Below are positions 1 to 9,811 of a DNA stretch of 64,000 nucleotides, in pieces (the stretch's first letter is position 1; each line of letters opens with the position of its first letter). Source of the DNA: Paraburkholderia xenovorans LB400 (GTDB lineage Bacteria; Pseudomonadota; Gammaproteobacteria; Burkholderiales; Burkholderiaceae); assembly GCF_000013645.1 (NCBI RefSeq), contig NC_007951.1, positions 3,038,001 to 3,102,000 on the forward strand, in the 5' to 3' direction. Below the pieces are notes generated by a model. It was not told the origin of the DNA and did not search any database. It worked only from the letters and a program-made list of their open reading frames with translations. Made by a program: the position numbers and the translations under genes.

Positions 1-1477
1 TAATCCGCTTGATGCCGTCCACCGTGAAGTACGGGTCGACCTGCGTGACCGTCAGCGTACGGTACGTCTTCGCGGTATTCACGTTCACCGAGAGACTCGT
101 ACCCGAACCGAACACGTTGTCTTGCGACACGCCTGCCGAGAGCACCACCTTGTCGGTCGACGAGAAGCCCGCACCCAGCGTGATCGCGCCGGTCGGCTTT
201 TCGGCCACCTTGACGTCCACATCGACCTGGTCGGGCGTGCCTTCCACCGGCACCGTGGTCACGTCCACGTCCGTGAAGTAGCCGAGACGGTTGATCCGGT
301 CTTTCGACAGCGCGAGGCGGTTCGAATCGAACCACGAGCTTTCGAGCTGGCGCATTTCGCGGCGCACCACTTCGTCACGCGTACGGGTGTTGCCCACCAC
401 GTTGATGCGGCGCACGTAGACGCGGCGGCTCGGATCCACCTGCAGCGTCAGGTCGACCTTGTGGTTGGACTGGTCGATCTGCGGCTGCGCGTTGACGGTA
501 GCAAACGCGTAGCCGTATTCGCCGAGCTTGTCGACGATAGCCTTGGTGGTGGCTTGCAGCTTTTCAGCCGAGAAGCGGTCACCCGGTTTGATCTTGATGA
601 GCTTGGCCAGCTCCGGCTCGCGATCGAGCAGATTGCCCGCCAGCTTGATGCTCGAAATCGTGTACGGCTCGCCTTCGTGCAGCGTAACCGTGAGATACAT
701 GTCCTTCTTGTCCGGCGAGATCGACACCTGAGTGGAGTCGATGTTGAACTCCAGGTAGCCGCGATTCAGGTAATACGAGCGGACATTTTCGAGGTCGCCG
801 GTGAGCTTGTCTTTCGCGTACAGGTCGTTCTTCGTGTACCACGAGAACCAGTTCGGCGTGGACAGCTGCATTTCGTCGCGCAGCGTACCCGTGCTGAACG
901 CCTTGTTGCCGATAAAGTTGATCTGACGGATCTTCGCGCTCGGACCTTCGGCCACCGAGAACAGCACCGACACGCGGTTGCGGTCGATCGGCGTGATCGT
1001 GGTGGTGACTTCGGCGGCGTAGTAGCCGCGCGTCAGGTATTGGCGCTTCAGTTCCTGCTCGGCCTTGTCGACCAGCGCCTTATCGTAATAACGGCCCTGC
1101 GACAAACCGACGGCGCGCAGCGCCTTGGTCAGGTTGTCCTTGTCGAACTCATGAATGCCGGCGAAGTCGATCGTGCCGATAGCCGGACGTTCCAGCACCT
1201 GCACGATGACGACGTTACCTTCGGTCGCGATCTTGACGTCGTTGAAAAAGCCCGTGGCATAGAGAGCGCGAATGGCCTCCGATGCCTTGTCGTCGCTGAA
1301 GGTGTCGCCTTGCTTGATGGGCAGGTAGGCGAACACGGTACCAGGTTCGACGCGTTGCAATCCCTCGATCCGGATGTCTTGCACCACGAAGGGCGTCGTT
1401 GCGTGAGCAACCAGCCCATGCGCGGCGAACGCCGCGGCTATAACCGTCTTTGGAACAAAGCGATGAGGTTTAAACAA
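1..1477 (-). CDS. bamA: Outer membrane protein assembly factor BamA (3' end outside window)
   Basis: BamA is the central subunit of the BAM complex, which folds and inserts beta-barrel proteins into the outer membrane. Reading leftwards from a TTG codon at 1477, the protein opens MFKPHRFVPKTVIAAAFAAH, a basic start plus hydrophobic core typical of a Sec signal peptide ending near VAHA. The mature part begins with PFVVQDIRIEGLQRVEPGTV, the hallmark of POTRA 1, and further POTRA-like units follow (for example IRQINFIGNKAFSTGTL and VYVRRINVVGNTRTRDE). The last visible stretch, around GAITLGAGFSSTDKVVLSAG, enters the C-terminal barrel, so roughly 490 of an expected 760 or so residues are present. 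The frame has no ATG near the N terminus; TTG is chosen because it gives the right signal peptide and has a GGGGAAG-like ribosome site upstream. It lies 66 bp downstream of rseP in the same direction. Confidence 0.95.
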   Translation of the reverse strand, partial: MFKPHRFVPKTVIAAAFAAHGLVAHATTPFVVQDIRIEGLQRVEPGTVFAYLPIKQGDTFSDDKASEAIRALYATGFFNDVKIATEGNVVIVQVLERPAIGTIDFAGIHEFDKDNLTKALRAVGLSQGRYYDKALVDKAEQELKRQYLTRGYYAAEVTTTITPIDRNRVSVLFSVAEGPSAKIRQINFIGNKAFSTGTLRDEMQLSTPNWFSWYTKNDLYAKDKLTGDLENVRSYYLNRGYLEFNIDSTQVSISPDKKDMYLTVTLHEGEPYTISSIKLAGNLLDREPELAKLIKIKPGDRFSAEKLQATTKAIVDKLGEYGYAFATVNAQPQIDQSNHKVDLTLQVDPSRRVYVRRINVVGNTRTRDEVVRREMRQLESSWFDSNRLALSKDRINRLGYFTDVDVTTVPVEGTPDQVDVDVKVAEKPTGAITLGAGFSSTDKVVLSAGVSQDNVFGSGTSLSVNVNTAKTYRTLTVTQVDPYFTVDGIKRI

Positions 1478-1543
1478 CGTGCTTCCCCAGTGTGTATAGC
1501 TGCATCAGGTCAGACGGTCGCCATCGTGAACGCCGCCGACACT

Positions 1544-2929
1544 TTAAAAATGGATTAAACGAGCCAGATCGTTGAACAGCGCGATCGCCGACAATGCGAC
1601 GATGCAGGCGAGACCCGCCCTCTGAAAAACGAGTTGCCAGCGATCGGAGACGACTTTGCCGGTAACAGCTTCAACCAAATAATATAACAGATGCCCCCCG
1701 TCCAATACCGGAATTGGTAACAGGTTCAGTACGCCAAGGCTAATACTGACAAGGGCCAGGAACGACAGGAATGCAGAAGGACCCAGACGTGCGCTCTTTC
1801 CTGCGTAATCGGCGATCGTCACCGGGCCGGAAAGATTTTTCAGCGATGCCTCGCCCACGATCATCCGGCCGAACATGCGCACCGAGTACACCGCCAGATC
1901 CCACGTACGGCGCGCACCCAGTTGCAGGCTTTCAACCGGCCCGTAACGCACGTTGATCGACGGCACCTGGGTGGCCAGTTCCGCACCGATGCGGCCGACC
2001 TGCTGGCCCGTCGTTTCGTCACGCTGCGACTGCGGCACGATGCTGATGTCTTCGAGCTTGCCCGCGGCCGGACCGCCACGCTCGACTTGCAGCGTCACCG
2101 GTTTGCCGGCGTGCGACTTTACATAGGCGATGAAGGCCGTGGCGTTGTCGGTCGGCACTCCGTCCACCGCACGCAGCCGATCGCCTGCGGCAAGCCCTGC
2201 CTTTTGCGCCGCGCTGCCCGGCTGCACGCCCGCGACCGTCAGCTTGCCACCACCCGGCTCGAAACCGAGATGCGACATGAAGTCGTCGTCGACGTCTTTC
2301 TCGGTCAGGCCACGCAGATCGAGTTGAAAGTCCGACGTGCCATGCGTGTCTTTCGCGCTCAGCACGACGCGCTTGTGATCGAATGCCGCACCCAGCAGCT
2401 TCCAGCGCAGGTCCGACCATGAGCGTACCGGCTCGGATTCGCCAGCGTTTTCGGCACGCACGGCAACGATCGTCTCGCCGCCGTCGAAACCGGCGAGCGC
2501 CGCGGGCGTATTCGGCGCGGGCGCGGCGACCACGGCCGCGGGCTCGGTCACGCCGGTGGCGAAGACAAGCGCGAACAGCACGATGGCCAGCAGAAAGTTC
2601 GCGACCGGACCGGCCGCGACGATCGCGAAACGGCGCCACACGGACTGCCGGTTGAACGCATGCGGCAAGGCTTCCGCGGGAATCGGCTCAGTACCGGTTT
2701 CGCGCTCGTCGAGCATCTTCACATAGCCGCCGAGCGGCAGCGCGGCAATGGTCCATTCAGTGCCCGTCTTCGGGCTCACCCATTGGAACAGCGGCTTGCC
2801 GAAGCCGATCGAAAAGCGCAGTACCTTGACACCGCACAGGCGCGCCACGCTGTAATGCCCATATTCGTGGACGACCACGAGTACGCCAATCGCGACCGCG
2901 AAGGCGAGCAGTTCGATCAGCAGGTTCAT
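1544..2929 (-). CDS. rseP: Site-2 intramembrane zinc metalloprotease RseP
   Basis: RseP cleaves anti-sigma factor RseA within the inner membrane, releasing sigma-E during envelope stress, and also clears signal-peptide remnants. The 461-residue protein has the zinc motif HEYGH at residues 21-25 inside the first membrane helix. PDZ-type sequence fills the middle (for example VAGVQPGSAAQKAGLAAGDR), and the C-terminal metal motif NLLPIPVLDGGH is near residue 402. A final membrane helix follows. The open frame extends 30 codons further upstream, into dxr, but the ATG at 2929 gives the canonical start MNLLIELLAFAVAIG and leaves only 7 bp between dxr and rseP. Placement between dxr and bamA is the common proteobacterial order and links stress proteolysis with outer-membrane assembly. 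Confidence 0.96.
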   Translation of the reverse strand: MNLLIELLAFAVAIGVLVVVHEYGHYSVARLCGVKVLRFSIGFGKPLFQWVSPKTGTEWTIAALPLGGYVKMLDERETGTEPIPAEALPHAFNRQSVWRRFAIVAAGPVANFLLAIVLFALVFATGVTEPAAVVAAPAPNTPAALAGFDGGETIVAVRAENAGESEPVRSWSDLRWKLLGAAFDHKRVVLSAKDTHGTSDFQLDLRGLTEKDVDDDFMSHLGFEPGGGKLTVAGVQPGSAAQKAGLAAGDRLRAVDGVPTDNATAFIAYVKSHAGKPVTLQVERGGPAAGKLEDISIVPQSQRDETTGQQVGRIGAELATQVPSINVRYGPVESLQLGARRTWDLAVYSVRMFGRMIVGEASLKNLSGPVTIADYAGKSARLGPSAFLSFLALVSISLGVLNLLPIPVLDGGHLLYYLVEAVTGKVVSDRWQLVFQRAGLACIVALSAIALFNDLARLIHF

Positions 2930-2936
2930 GAGCGCC

Positions 2937-4142
2937 TCACTGGACGGCGCGTTCCGTGCGACGGGCGCCGTCGGGCAGACGCGCGATGAATTCGGCAGCG
3001 GCGCGACGCGCGGCGGCATCGGCTTCGAGCACGTCTTCGAGTGCGTGCGCGCTGCGGTTCGGCAACGTGTTCAGCACGGCGTCGACCACCTGGGCAATCG
3101 CCATGAAACCGATCTGCCGCGACAGGAACGCTTCCACCGCAATTTCGTTCGCGGCGTTCAGAGCCGCGCTCGCCACACCGCCCTCGGCCAGCGCCTTCAT
3201 GGCGAGTGCGAGGCACGGAAAGCGCGCGTAATCCGGCTTTTCGAACGAGAGCGACGCGATCTGCGCGAGATCGAGTTGCGCAACGCCCGAATCCACGCGA
3301 TCCGGGAAGGCCAGCGCGTGTGCGATCGGCGTGCGCATGTCGGGGTTGCCGAGTTGCGCGAGCACCGAACCGTCGGCGTAAGAGACCAGCGAGTGAATCA
3401 CGCTTTGTGGGTGAATCAGCACGTCGATGCGCTCGCCCGGCAGATCGAACAGCCAGTGTGCCTCGATCACCTCGAGGCCCTTGTTCATCATGGTGGCCGA
3501 GTCGACCGAGATCTTGCGGCCCATGACCCAGTTCGGATGCTTACAGGCTTCTTCCGGCGTGACGTCGACGAGCGTGGCCGGTTCGCGAGTGCGGAACGGG
3601 CCGCCCGAAGCGGTCAGGATGATCTTGGAGACGCCGCCGTGCAGCGCGGCTTCGCGCGGCAGGCATTGGAAAATCGCGTTGTGCTCGCTGTCCACCGGCA
3701 GCAGGACGGCGCCGTTGTCGCGCACCGCGTCCATGAAGATCGCGCCGGACATGACCAGCGCTTCCTTGTTGGCGAGCAGGATGCGTTTGCCGGCGCGCGC
3801 GGCGGCAAGACTCGGCGCGAGGCCCGCCGCGCCGACGATCGCCGCCACCACCGTATCGCAGCCGTCGCTCTCCGACACGTCGACGAGCGCCTGCGGCCCG
3901 TACGTGACCTCGGTCTTGCAACCCGCCTCGCGCAATTTCGCCGCGACGCGCGCGGCCGTGTCGGCGTCGCCGACCACCGCGACTTCCGGCTCAAAGCGCA
4001 GGCATTGCTCGACGAGTTTGTCGCCATTGCGATGCGCGCTCAACGCATAGACCGAAAAGCGCTCAGGATGACGCGCGACGACGTCGAGCGTGCTGTCTCC
4101 AATCGAGCCCGTGGAACCGAGCAGTGTCAGACGTTTTTGCAT
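2937..4142 (-). CDS. dxr: 1-deoxy-D-xylulose 5-phosphate reductoisomerase
   Basis: Dxr (IspC) converts DXP to 2-C-methyl-D-erythritol 4-phosphate with NADPH, the committed step of the MEP isoprenoid pathway. The 401-residue protein begins [20 protein letters not shown] with the NADPH-binding GSTGSIG loop at residues 9-15. The metal and substrate region contains [12 protein letters not shown], and the flexible catalytic loop shows [13 protein letters not shown] followed by [20 protein letters not shown], all characteristic of the family. The ATG at 4142 is chosen over an in-frame start 26 codons upstream that would put a cysteine-rich non-family peptide in front. The gene starts 10 bp after the cdsA stop codon, so it is probably cotranscribed with cdsA and uppS, and its product feeds the substrate of UppS. 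Confidence 0.97.
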   Translation of the reverse strand: MQKRLTLLGSTGSIGDSTLDVVARHPERFSVYALSAHRNGDKLVEQCLRFEPEVAVVGDADTAARVAAKLREAGCKTEVTYGPQALVDVSESDGCDTVVAAIVGAAGLAPSLAAARAGKRILLANKEALVMSGAIFMDAVRDNGAVLLPVDSEHNAIFQCLPREAALHGGVSKIILTASGGPFRTREPATLVDVTPEEACKHPNWVMGRKISVDSATMMNKGLEVIEAHWLFDLPGERIDVLIHPQSVIHSLVSYADGSVLAQLGNPDMRTPIAHALAFPDRVDSGVAQLDLAQIASLSFEKPDYARFPCLALAMKALAEGGVASAALNAANEIAVEAFLSRQIGFMAIAQVVDAVLNTLPNRSAHALEDVLEADAAARRAAAEFIARLPDGARRTERAVQ

Positions 4143-4152
4143 ATCTCTTTCT

Positions 4153-4974
4153 CTAGCCGAGCAGCAGCATGGCAAGCGGCAGCACCGGCAACAATGCGTC
4201 GATGCGGTCGAGCACGCCACCGTGCCCCGGCAACAGGCCGCTTGAATCTTTCACCCCGGCCTGGCGTTTCATCATGGATTCGAACAGGTCGCCCACCACG
4301 CTGAACACGACCAGCAGGGTCAGGGCGAGCAATGTGCGCACGGCGCCCCAATGCGCCAGCAACGCAGAATACAGGGTCGGCTCGAACGCATGCAAAAAGA
4401 CCGCCGCCGCCGCGACGATCATCACCGCCAACCAGCCGCCGATTGCGCCTTCCCAAGTCTTACCCGGACTGATGGCAGGCGCCAGCTTGTGTTTTCCGAA
4501 CGCTTTTCCGGAGAAGTATGCGCCGATATCGGCCAGCCATACCAACAGCAGCAACGACAGCACGAACGGCACGCCCTGCATGCGCGCGGCGACGAGAGCA
4601 TGCCAGCACGCGACGAATATCACAATGCCGGCAAGAAACAGAAAGGGGCGCCAGGCGCCCTGCGACAACGTGGGCTTGCGCAGCAGCACGAACGGACCGG
4701 CGACCACCCAGAAAATCGCGGCCGCCTGAAAGAGCGGCCTCGCCTGCTCGATGCCGGCGCCGAGGCGCGTGCTGGCGACCAGCGCCACCGCCGCCACCAG
4801 CGCGTAAATGACCGGGCCCGCACCGCCCAGTTTGAGCAGACGCGCCCATTCCCATGCGGCGAACACGACGACGAAGGCGATCAGCGCGCCGAACGCGCCC
4901 ACCGGCGCGAACAACGTGACCGGCAGGAATACCGCCAGCAGGATGATCGCCGTGATGACACGGGTTTTTAGCAT
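4153..4974 (-). CDS. cdsA: Phosphatidate cytidylyltransferase (CDP-diglyceride synthase)
   Basis: CdsA makes CDP-diacylglycerol from phosphatidic acid and CTP, the branch point for all phospholipids. The 273-residue protein is almost wholly hydrophobic with several membrane helices. Near its end it carries the CDP-diglyceride synthase signature, visible as [20 protein letters not shown] followed by LDR, with the conserved K-D and H-G-G-x-x-D-R residues. The start [19 protein letters not shown] at 4974 overlaps the end of uppS by 7 bp, which implies translational coupling. A much longer open frame continues upstream, but only as the antisense-free shadow of uppS. Confidence 0.96.
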   Translation of the reverse strand: MLKTRVITAIILLAVFLPVTLFAPVGAFGALIAFVVVFAAWEWARLLKLGGAGPVIYALVAAVALVASTRLGAGIEQARPLFQAAAIFWVVAGPFVLLRKPTLSQGAWRPFLFLAGIVIFVACWHALVAARMQGVPFVLSLLLLVWLADIGAYFSGKAFGKHKLAPAISPGKTWEGAIGGWLAVMIVAAAAVFLHAFEPTLYSALLAHWGAVRTLLALTLLVVFSVVGDLFESMMKRQAGVKDSSGLLPGHGGVLDRIDALLPVLPLAMLLLG

Positions 4975-5750
4975 GGAAGCGAATCGACGTTTTGCGATTG
5001 CGGCTCGAGTTGAGCACTGGTGCGGCCGAAGCGGCGTTCGCGCTCCGCGTACGAAGCGATGGCGTGGCCGAGCGCGTCGGCGTCGAAATCCGGCCAGAAT
5101 GTGTCTGTGAAGTAGAACTCGGTGTAGGCAAGCTGCCACAGCAGGAAGTTGCTGACCCGGCGCTCGCCGCCGGTGCGGATGAACAGGTCCGGCTCCGGCG
5201 CATAAGCCATTGAGAGGTGCTCGGCGAACGATTCCTCGGTCACTTCGACCGCCTTGCCCGCCAGCGCCGACTGCTCGGCGAGCTTGCGGGTGGCCTGCAT
5301 GATGTCCCAGCGGCCGCCGTAGTTCGCGGCGATCGTGAGCGTCAGACGGGTATTGCGCGCGGTCTTGGTCTCCGCGCGCCTGATCAGGTCGCGGATGCGT
5401 GTGTCGAAGCGCGACAGATCGCCCACCACGCGCAAACGGATGCCGTTCGCGTGCAATTTGCCGATCTCGCGCTCCAGCGCGGTCACGAACAGGCGCATCA
5501 GGAACGACACTTCGTCGTTGGGACGGCGCCAGTTTTCCGAGCTGAAAGCGAACAGCGTCAGATATTCGACACCCTGACGGGCGCACGCCTCGACGGCCGC
5601 ACGCACCGCGTCGACGCCGCGCGTATGGCCCGCCACGCGCGGCAGGCGCCGCTGGGTGGCCCAACGGCCGTTGCCGTCCATGATGATCGCGATATGTCGC
5701 GGCACCGCGGCGACATCAGGCACGCGCACGGTTGAGCTGGTATAGGTCAT
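4968..5750 (-). CDS. uppS: Undecaprenyl diphosphate synthase (cis-prenyltransferase)
   Basis: UppS condenses farnesyl diphosphate with eight isopentenyl diphosphates in cis configuration to give the C55 lipid carrier for peptidoglycan and O-antigen. The 260-residue protein has the N-terminal pyrophosphate-binding motif [12 protein letters not shown] with the catalytic aspartate at residue 25. It also has the C-terminal signature [20 protein letters not shown] followed by [15 protein letters not shown]. Length and both motifs match the family. It sits between frr and cdsA in the usual order, overlapping cdsA by 7 bp and lying 64 bp downstream of frr. Confidence 0.97.
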   Translation of the reverse strand: MTYTSSTVRVPDVAAVPRHIAIIMDGNGRWATQRRLPRVAGHTRGVDAVRAAVEACARQGVEYLTLFAFSSENWRRPNDEVSFLMRLFVTALEREIGKLHANGIRLRVVGDLSRFDTRIRDLIRRAETKTARNTRLTLTIAANYGGRWDIMQATRKLAEQSALAGKAVEVTEESFAEHLSMAYAPEPDLFIRTGGERRVSNFLLWQLAYTEFYFTDTFWPDFDADALGHAIASYAERERRFGRTSAQLEPQSQNVDSLPC

Positions 5751-5814
5751 GGCCGTCGGGACAGTGACTGCAAATAAAGAAGTGAAAATCGTGACAGTGT
5801 TGAGGCGAGCGGCC

Positions 5815-6375
5815 TCAGACCGTCATGATCTCGGCTTCTTTCGTCACGACGAGTTTGTCGATTTCGGCGACGAACCTGTCCGTCAGCTTCTGAACGTCGT
5901 CACCCGCACGGCGCTCGTCGTCTTCCGAAATTTCCTTGTCTTTCACGAGCTTCTTCAGTTGCTCGTTGGCGTCGCGGCGCAGGTTGCGCACCGCCACCTT
6001 GGCCGTTTCCGCTTCGCTCTTGACCACTTTGGTCAGTTCGCGGCGGCGTTCTTCGGTCAGCGCGGGCATCGGTACGCGGATCACGTCGCCTTGCGTGGCC
6101 GGGTTCAGGCCGAGGTCCGACTCGCGGATCGCCTTTTCGACAACCGGAACCATCTTCTTTTCCCACGGCTGCACGCCGATCGTGCGGGCGTCGATCAGCG
6201 TCAGGTTCGCCACTTGCGAAATCGGCACCGGCGAACCGTAGTAGTCGCACTGGATGTGATCCAGCAGGCCCGTGTGCGCACGGCCCGTGCGGATCTTCGA
6301 CAGGTCGTTCTTGAACGCGTCGATGGAGCGCTGCATCTTTTGTTCAGCGCCCTTTCTGATATCAGCCACAGACAT
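5815..6375 (-). CDS. frr: Ribosome recycling factor
   Basis: RRF, together with EF-G, splits post-termination ribosomes so that subunits can be reused. The 186-residue length is that expected. The protein contains the conserved [13 protein letters not shown] segment, the [16 protein letters not shown] helix motif and [20 protein letters not shown], which forms part of the three-helix bundle. A strong ribosome site (CGGAGG, about 7 bp upstream) supports the ATG at 6375. The gene lies about 100 bp downstream of pyrH, completing the conserved rpsB-tsf-pyrH-frr order. Confidence 0.97.
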   Translation of the reverse strand: MSVADIRKGAEQKMQRSIDAFKNDLSKIRTGRAHTGLLDHIQCDYYGSPVPISQVANLTLIDARTIGVQPWEKKMVPVVEKAIRESDLGLNPATQGDVIRVPMPALTEERRRELTKVVKSEAETAKVAVRNLRRDANEQLKKLVKDKEISEDDERRAGDDVQKLTDRFVAEIDKLVVTKEAEIMTV

Positions 6376-6475
6376 TTTTAAACCTCCGAACCTTCAAAAC
6401 GGTGCGAGCCGGCCGGCGCGCGCAAGATGCGGCGACCCGGGCTCGCGTCAAAGCCCACGTTATGTGAACGAGAGT

Positions 6476-7189
6476 TTACACGTGGACGAGCGTGCCTTCG
6501 TCCTCACCTTGTACGATGCGCTTGAGCGCGCCCGGCTTGACGATCGAAAACACGCGGATCGGCAGCTTCTGGTCGCGGCACAGCGCGAACGCCGTGGCGT
6601 CCATGACCTGCAGATTGCGGCCGATTGCCTCGTCGAAGCTGATCGTGGTGTAGCGGGTCGCGCTCGGGTCTTTCTTCGGGTCGGCGGAATAGACGCCGTC
6701 CACCTTGGTGGCTTTCAGCACGACTTCCGCGCCGATTTCCGAGCCGCGCAGCGCGGCGGCCGTGTCGGTCGTGAAGAACGGGTTGCCGGTGCCGGCCGCG
6801 AAAATCACGACTTTGCCTTCTTCGAGCTGGCGAATCGCGCGGGGCCGGATGTACGGCTCGACCACCTGGTCCATGCGCAGCGCCGATTGCACGCGCGCCT
6901 CGATGCCGGCGTGGCGCATGGCGTCCTGTAGCGCCAGGGCGTTCATCATGGTGGCCAGCATGCCCATGTAGTCGGCCGTGGCGCGATCCATACCCGCCGC
7001 GCCGCCCGCGACGCCGCGAAAAATATTGCCGCCGCCGATCACCACGGCCAGCTGCGTTCCGAGACGGACCACTTCGGCCACGTCCGCCACCATTCGTTCG
7101 ATGGTCGCGCGATTGATGCCAAAGGCATCGTCGCCCATCAGAGCTTCACCGGAGAGTTTGAGCAGGACGCGTTTATAGGCAGTGGGCAT
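6476..7189 (-). CDS. pyrH: Uridylate kinase (UMP kinase)
   Basis: PyrH phosphorylates UMP to UDP and is the allosterically controlled bacterial UMP kinase of the amino-acid-kinase fold, unrelated to eukaryotic UMP/CMP kinase. The 237-residue protein starts [19 protein letters not shown], with the LKLSGEAL nucleotide-binding strand. It shows [30 protein letters not shown] and the [13 protein letters not shown] lid segment. The open frame continues upstream into the non-coding spacer, but the ATG at 7189 gives the family start. A possible promoter is marked at 7233-7262. Confidence 0.97.
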   Translation of the reverse strand: MPTAYKRVLLKLSGEALMGDDAFGINRATIERMVADVAEVVRLGTQLAVVIGGGNIFRGVAGGAAGMDRATADYMGMLATMMNALALQDAMRHAGIEARVQSALRMDQVVEPYIRPRAIRQLEEGKVVIFAAGTGNPFFTTDTAAALRGSEIGAEVVLKATKVDGVYSADPKKDPSATRYTTISFDEAIGRNLQVMDATAFALCRDQKLPIRVFSIVKPGALKRIVQGEDEGTLVHV

Positions 7190-7232
7190 AGGGGTATCCA
7201 GATCGCGCAGAACAGGGCAACAACAAGGGACT

Positions 7233-7262
7233 AATGTAGGGGTGAAATGCTGATTCGGGCAA
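7233..7262 (-). promoter_or_regulatory. Possible sigma-70 promoter for pyrH-frr
   Basis: On the minus strand a TTGCCC hexamer (7257-7262) and a TACATT hexamer (7233-7238) are separated by 18 bp, 44 bp upstream of the pyrH start. It is a moderate match to a housekeeping promoter and would let pyrH be transcribed separately from rpsB-tsf. This is motif inspection only. Confidence 0.4.
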
Positions 7263-7409
7263 GCGTCGCCAAATTGACGAACCCCAGGTTCGCCAGCGGC
7301 GGCTGCGCGGCGGGGGTCAACCCGCGTGCAGCCTTGCGGCGCTGCCGACCGCGGCAAAGTCTTGCTCCGCCGCGGGTCCAACGGTACAACAGTGATGCTT
7401 GGGTGAGGC

Positions 7410-8291
7410 TTATTGTTGCTTTGCAGCAGCGACTTGAGCGGCCACTTCAGCTGCGAAGTCGTCCTGCTTTTTCTCGATGCCTTCGCCGACCACGAACAGC
7501 GCGAACTTCTGGACGCTCGCGTTGCCGGCCTTCAGCATCTGTTCGATTGTCTGCTTGTCGTTCTTAACGAACGTCTGATTCAGCAGCGAAACTTCCTTCA
7601 GGTACTTCTGCACGCTGCCGTCGACCATCTTCGCGACGATTTCAGCCGGCTTGCCCGATTCCGCGGCCTTCTGCTCGGCAATGCTACGTTCCTTGGCGAT
7701 CAGTTCCGCCGGCACGTCTTCCGACGACAGCGAAACCGGCTTCATTGCGGCGATGTGCATTGCCACGTCTTTACCAACCTGCTCGTCGGCGCCCGTGTAC
7801 TCGACCAGCACGCCGATACGCGTGCCGTGCAGGTAGGCTGCCAGCTTGTTGGCTGTGTCGAAACGCACGAAACGGCGGATCGACAGGTTTTCGCCGATCT
7901 TGCCGACCAGCGCGAGGCGCACTGCGTCGACCGTCGAGCCGTCCAGCGGCAGTGCCGACAGCGCGGCGACGTCAGCCGGGTTTTGCGTAGCGACCAACTC
8001 CGCGACCTTCTTCGAGAAAGCCAGGAAGTCGTCGTTCTTCGAAACGAAGTCGGTTTCGCAGTTCAGCTCGACCAGCGAACCCGCGTTGCCGCCGATGAAC
8101 GATGCGACCACGCCTTCAGCCGTCACGCGCGACGCTGCCTTGCTGGCCTTGTTGCCCAGCTTCACGCGCAGCAGCTCTTCAGCGCGCGCCATGTCGCCGT
8201 CGGCTTCCGTCAGCGCTTTCTTGCATTCCATCATCGGCGCGTCGGTCTTTGCGCGCAGTTCTGCAACCATGCTTGCGGTAATTGCCGCCAT
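7410..8291 (-). CDS. tsf: Translation elongation factor Ts
   Basis: EF-Ts is the guanine-nucleotide exchange factor that regenerates EF-Tu-GTP. The 293-residue protein opens [20 protein letters not shown] and continues [13 protein letters not shown], the N-terminal UBA-like module with the family signature. The core motif [14 protein letters not shown] follows at about residues 75-90. There are two adjacent ATG codons (8294 and 8291); the second is preferred because it lies 6 bp from the AAGGAG ribosome site, whereas the first is only 3 bp away. The gene follows rpsB on the same strand but is separated from it by a strong terminator-like hairpin, so tsf expression probably depends on partial read-through or on its own promoter. 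Confidence 0.97.
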   Translation of the reverse strand: MAAITASMVAELRAKTDAPMMECKKALTEADGDMARAEELLRVKLGNKASKAASRVTAEGVVASFIGGNAGSLVELNCETDFVSKNDDFLAFSKKVAELVATQNPADVAALSALPLDGSTVDAVRLALVGKIGENLSIRRFVRFDTANKLAAYLHGTRIGVLVEYTGADEQVGKDVAMHIAAMKPVSLSSEDVPAELIAKERSIAEQKAAESGKPAEIVAKMVDGSVQKYLKEVSLLNQTFVKNDKQTIEQMLKAGNASVQKFALFVVGEGIEKKQDDFAAEVAAQVAAAKQQ

Positions 8292-8445
8292 CATTTGCTC
8301 CTTGAGTTCCGTCTGTCACACGCCGCCCGCATTTCGATGCCGGCGGCAAGAATTCGTTTCAGCGTTGCGCGTACTTTTTTACGGACAACGCTCGGGGCAC
8401 CGCTCGAGAGACTGCCGGCCGCGCCCCACTACAATGTCGCGGCTT

Positions 8446-8479
8446 AAAAAAAGGGGGCCTGTAGAAAGCCCCCTTTTTT
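8446..8479 (-). terminator. Rho-independent terminator or attenuator between rpsB and tsf
   Basis: A 12-bp perfect stem (A-tract plus GGGGGC at 8447-8458, GCCCCC plus T-tract at 8468-8479) has a 9-nt loop. In the rpsB direction it is a GC stem followed by a run of U, and it begins 19 bp after the rpsB stop codon. Because tsf follows on the same strand it may act as an attenuator setting the S2 to EF-Ts ratio. Confidence 0.85.
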
Positions 8480-8497
8480 GCCGGACACGGGGCAGCT

Positions 8498-9250
8498 TTA
8501 CGCTTCCGCGTTGACCTCGACGAACTCGTCGCCGTCGCCGCCACGTGCAGCCTGCACCACTTCGTTGACCGCGTTCGCACGGCCTTCGACGATCGCGTCA
8601 GCCACGCCAGCCGTGTACAGAGCGACAGCCTTGGAGGCGTCGTCGTTACCCGGGATCACGTAGTCGATGCCTTCCGGCGAGTGGTTCGTATCGACCACGG
8701 CGATGACCGGAATGCCGAGCTTGTTCGCTTCGGTCACGGCAATCTTGTGGTAGCCGACGTCGACCACGAAGATCGCGTCCGGAATGCCGCCCATGTCCTT
8801 CACGCCGCCGATCGACTTTTGCAGCTTGGCCATTTCGCGTTCGAACAGGAGCGCTTCCTTCTTGCTCATACGCTCGGTTTCGCCTGCTTCCAGCGCGGCT
8901 TCCATGTCCTTCAGGCGCTTGATCGAAACCTTCAGCGTCTTGAAGTTGGTCAGCATGCCGCCGAGCCAGCGTGCGTTGACGTACGGCATGCCGGCGCGTT
9001 GCGCTTCTTCAGCGATCGTGTCGCGCGATTGACGCTTCGTGCCCACGAACAGGATGGTGCCGCGATTCGCTGCCAGTTGACGCGCGTACTTCAGCGCGTC
9101 GTTGTACATCGGCAGCGTCTTTTCGAGGTTGATGATGTGGATCTTGTTGCGATGACCGAAAATGAACGGGGCCATCTTCGGGTTCCAGAAGCGCGTTTGG
9201 TGACCGAAGTGGACACCGGCTTCCAGCATTTGACGCATGGTAACTGCCAT
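8498..9250 (-). CDS. rpsB: 30S ribosomal protein S2
   Basis: S2 is a late-assembling protein of the small subunit that, with S1, helps mRNA bind. The 250-residue protein begins [20 protein letters not shown] followed by [12 protein letters not shown], the first S2 signature. It also contains [12 protein letters not shown] and [20 protein letters not shown], all strongly conserved. Length is typical of beta-proteobacteria. It is the first gene of the minus-strand block, transcribed from the promoter at 9519-9548 through a leader of about 260 nt, and is followed by the hairpin at 8446-8479. Confidence 0.98.
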   Translation of the reverse strand: MAVTMRQMLEAGVHFGHQTRFWNPKMAPFIFGHRNKIHIINLEKTLPMYNDALKYARQLAANRGTILFVGTKRQSRDTIAEEAQRAGMPYVNARWLGGMLTNFKTLKVSIKRLKDMEAALEAGETERMSKKEALLFEREMAKLQKSIGGVKDMGGIPDAIFVVDVGYHKIAVTEANKLGIPVIAVVDTNHSPEGIDYVIPGNDDASKAVALYTAGVADAIVEGRANAVNEVVQAARGGDGDEFVEVNAEA

Positions 9251-9518
9251 GAAAATCTCCGCGAGGGTTGGGTCTTAAGCCGGCTGCCGTATCGGCCGCG
9301 CCGCCATTTCATCTATCTGGCTGAACGCGGCGGACACCCTGGATGCGCCGGCTTGCGAGTCTGCTGCCTTGTGACACTTTCCTTCGTGACACTTTCCTGC
9401 CCCATGGCGCAGGCAACCAGCGCCATGAGAAGCCATTCCCGCCGCTTTTTTGCTTCTTTTTTACTCCTATGAAGCCCATATGAAGCAATAAGCGAGACGG
9501 AGATCGACTTAGCCAAAG
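9251..9518 (-). promoter_or_regulatory. Long 5' leader of rpsB with hairpin and direct repeat
   Basis: Between the predicted promoter and the rpsB start lie about 260 non-coding nucleotides. They hold an 8-bp perfect stem (CATGGCGC at 9403-9410 with GCGCCATG at 9420-9427, 9-nt loop) and a direct repeat of 13 bases, GTGACACTTTCCT, at 9371-9383 and 9386-9398. No open frame in it looks like a gene. S2 is autoregulated through its leader in other proteobacteria, so a similar role is possible here; that is inference. Confidence 0.5.
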
Positions 9519-9548
9519 ATTATAGCACGCGACTATTGCACGACTCAA
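9519..9548 (-). promoter_or_regulatory. Sigma-70 promoter for rpsB
   Basis: On the minus strand a TTGAGT -35 box (9543-9548) and a perfect TATAAT -10 box (9519-9524) are spaced by 18 bp. Transcription would start near 9512. This is the best promoter match upstream of the rpsB-tsf block. Confidence 0.8.
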
Positions 9549-9811
9549 CCTGCCCGGTAGCCCCCGATCGCCGCCAGCGGGTTGCACCTTCATGCCCGCC
9601 ATCTGCTCGAACCGATCGCCCGCCGCGGCTGACGCAGACAAGGCGCAGCGCCAGCGCGGGCACACGCCCGATGGCCCGCGACGCCTGCGTCAGTTGCCCG
9701 GAACACGCCCGTATAAAGGCCCACGACAGCCGCATCCGCTGGCGCAAAAGCCTGCGGCGGCAGGAATATGGTGCGATAATCGTGCAATAAATCGCATTTC
9801 AGGCCCGACTC
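9549..9811. other. Non-coding part of the rpsB/map divergent spacer
   Basis: About 260 bp between the rpsB promoter and the map start. Short open frames exist on both strands but resemble no protein family and have no ribosome sites. A weak GATAAT box at about 9774-9779 could be part of a map promoter; no convincing -35 box was seen. Confidence 0.4.

Noticed and set aside
122..1558. 478-codon open frame on the plus strand opposite bamA
   Set aside because: It is antisense to a clear BamA reading frame, rich in Arg, His and Val as expected from the complement of GC-biased codons, and resembles no family.
2928..4304. 458-codon open frame on the plus strand opposite dxr
   Set aside because: Antisense shadow of dxr with typical Arg/His-rich composition and no motif.
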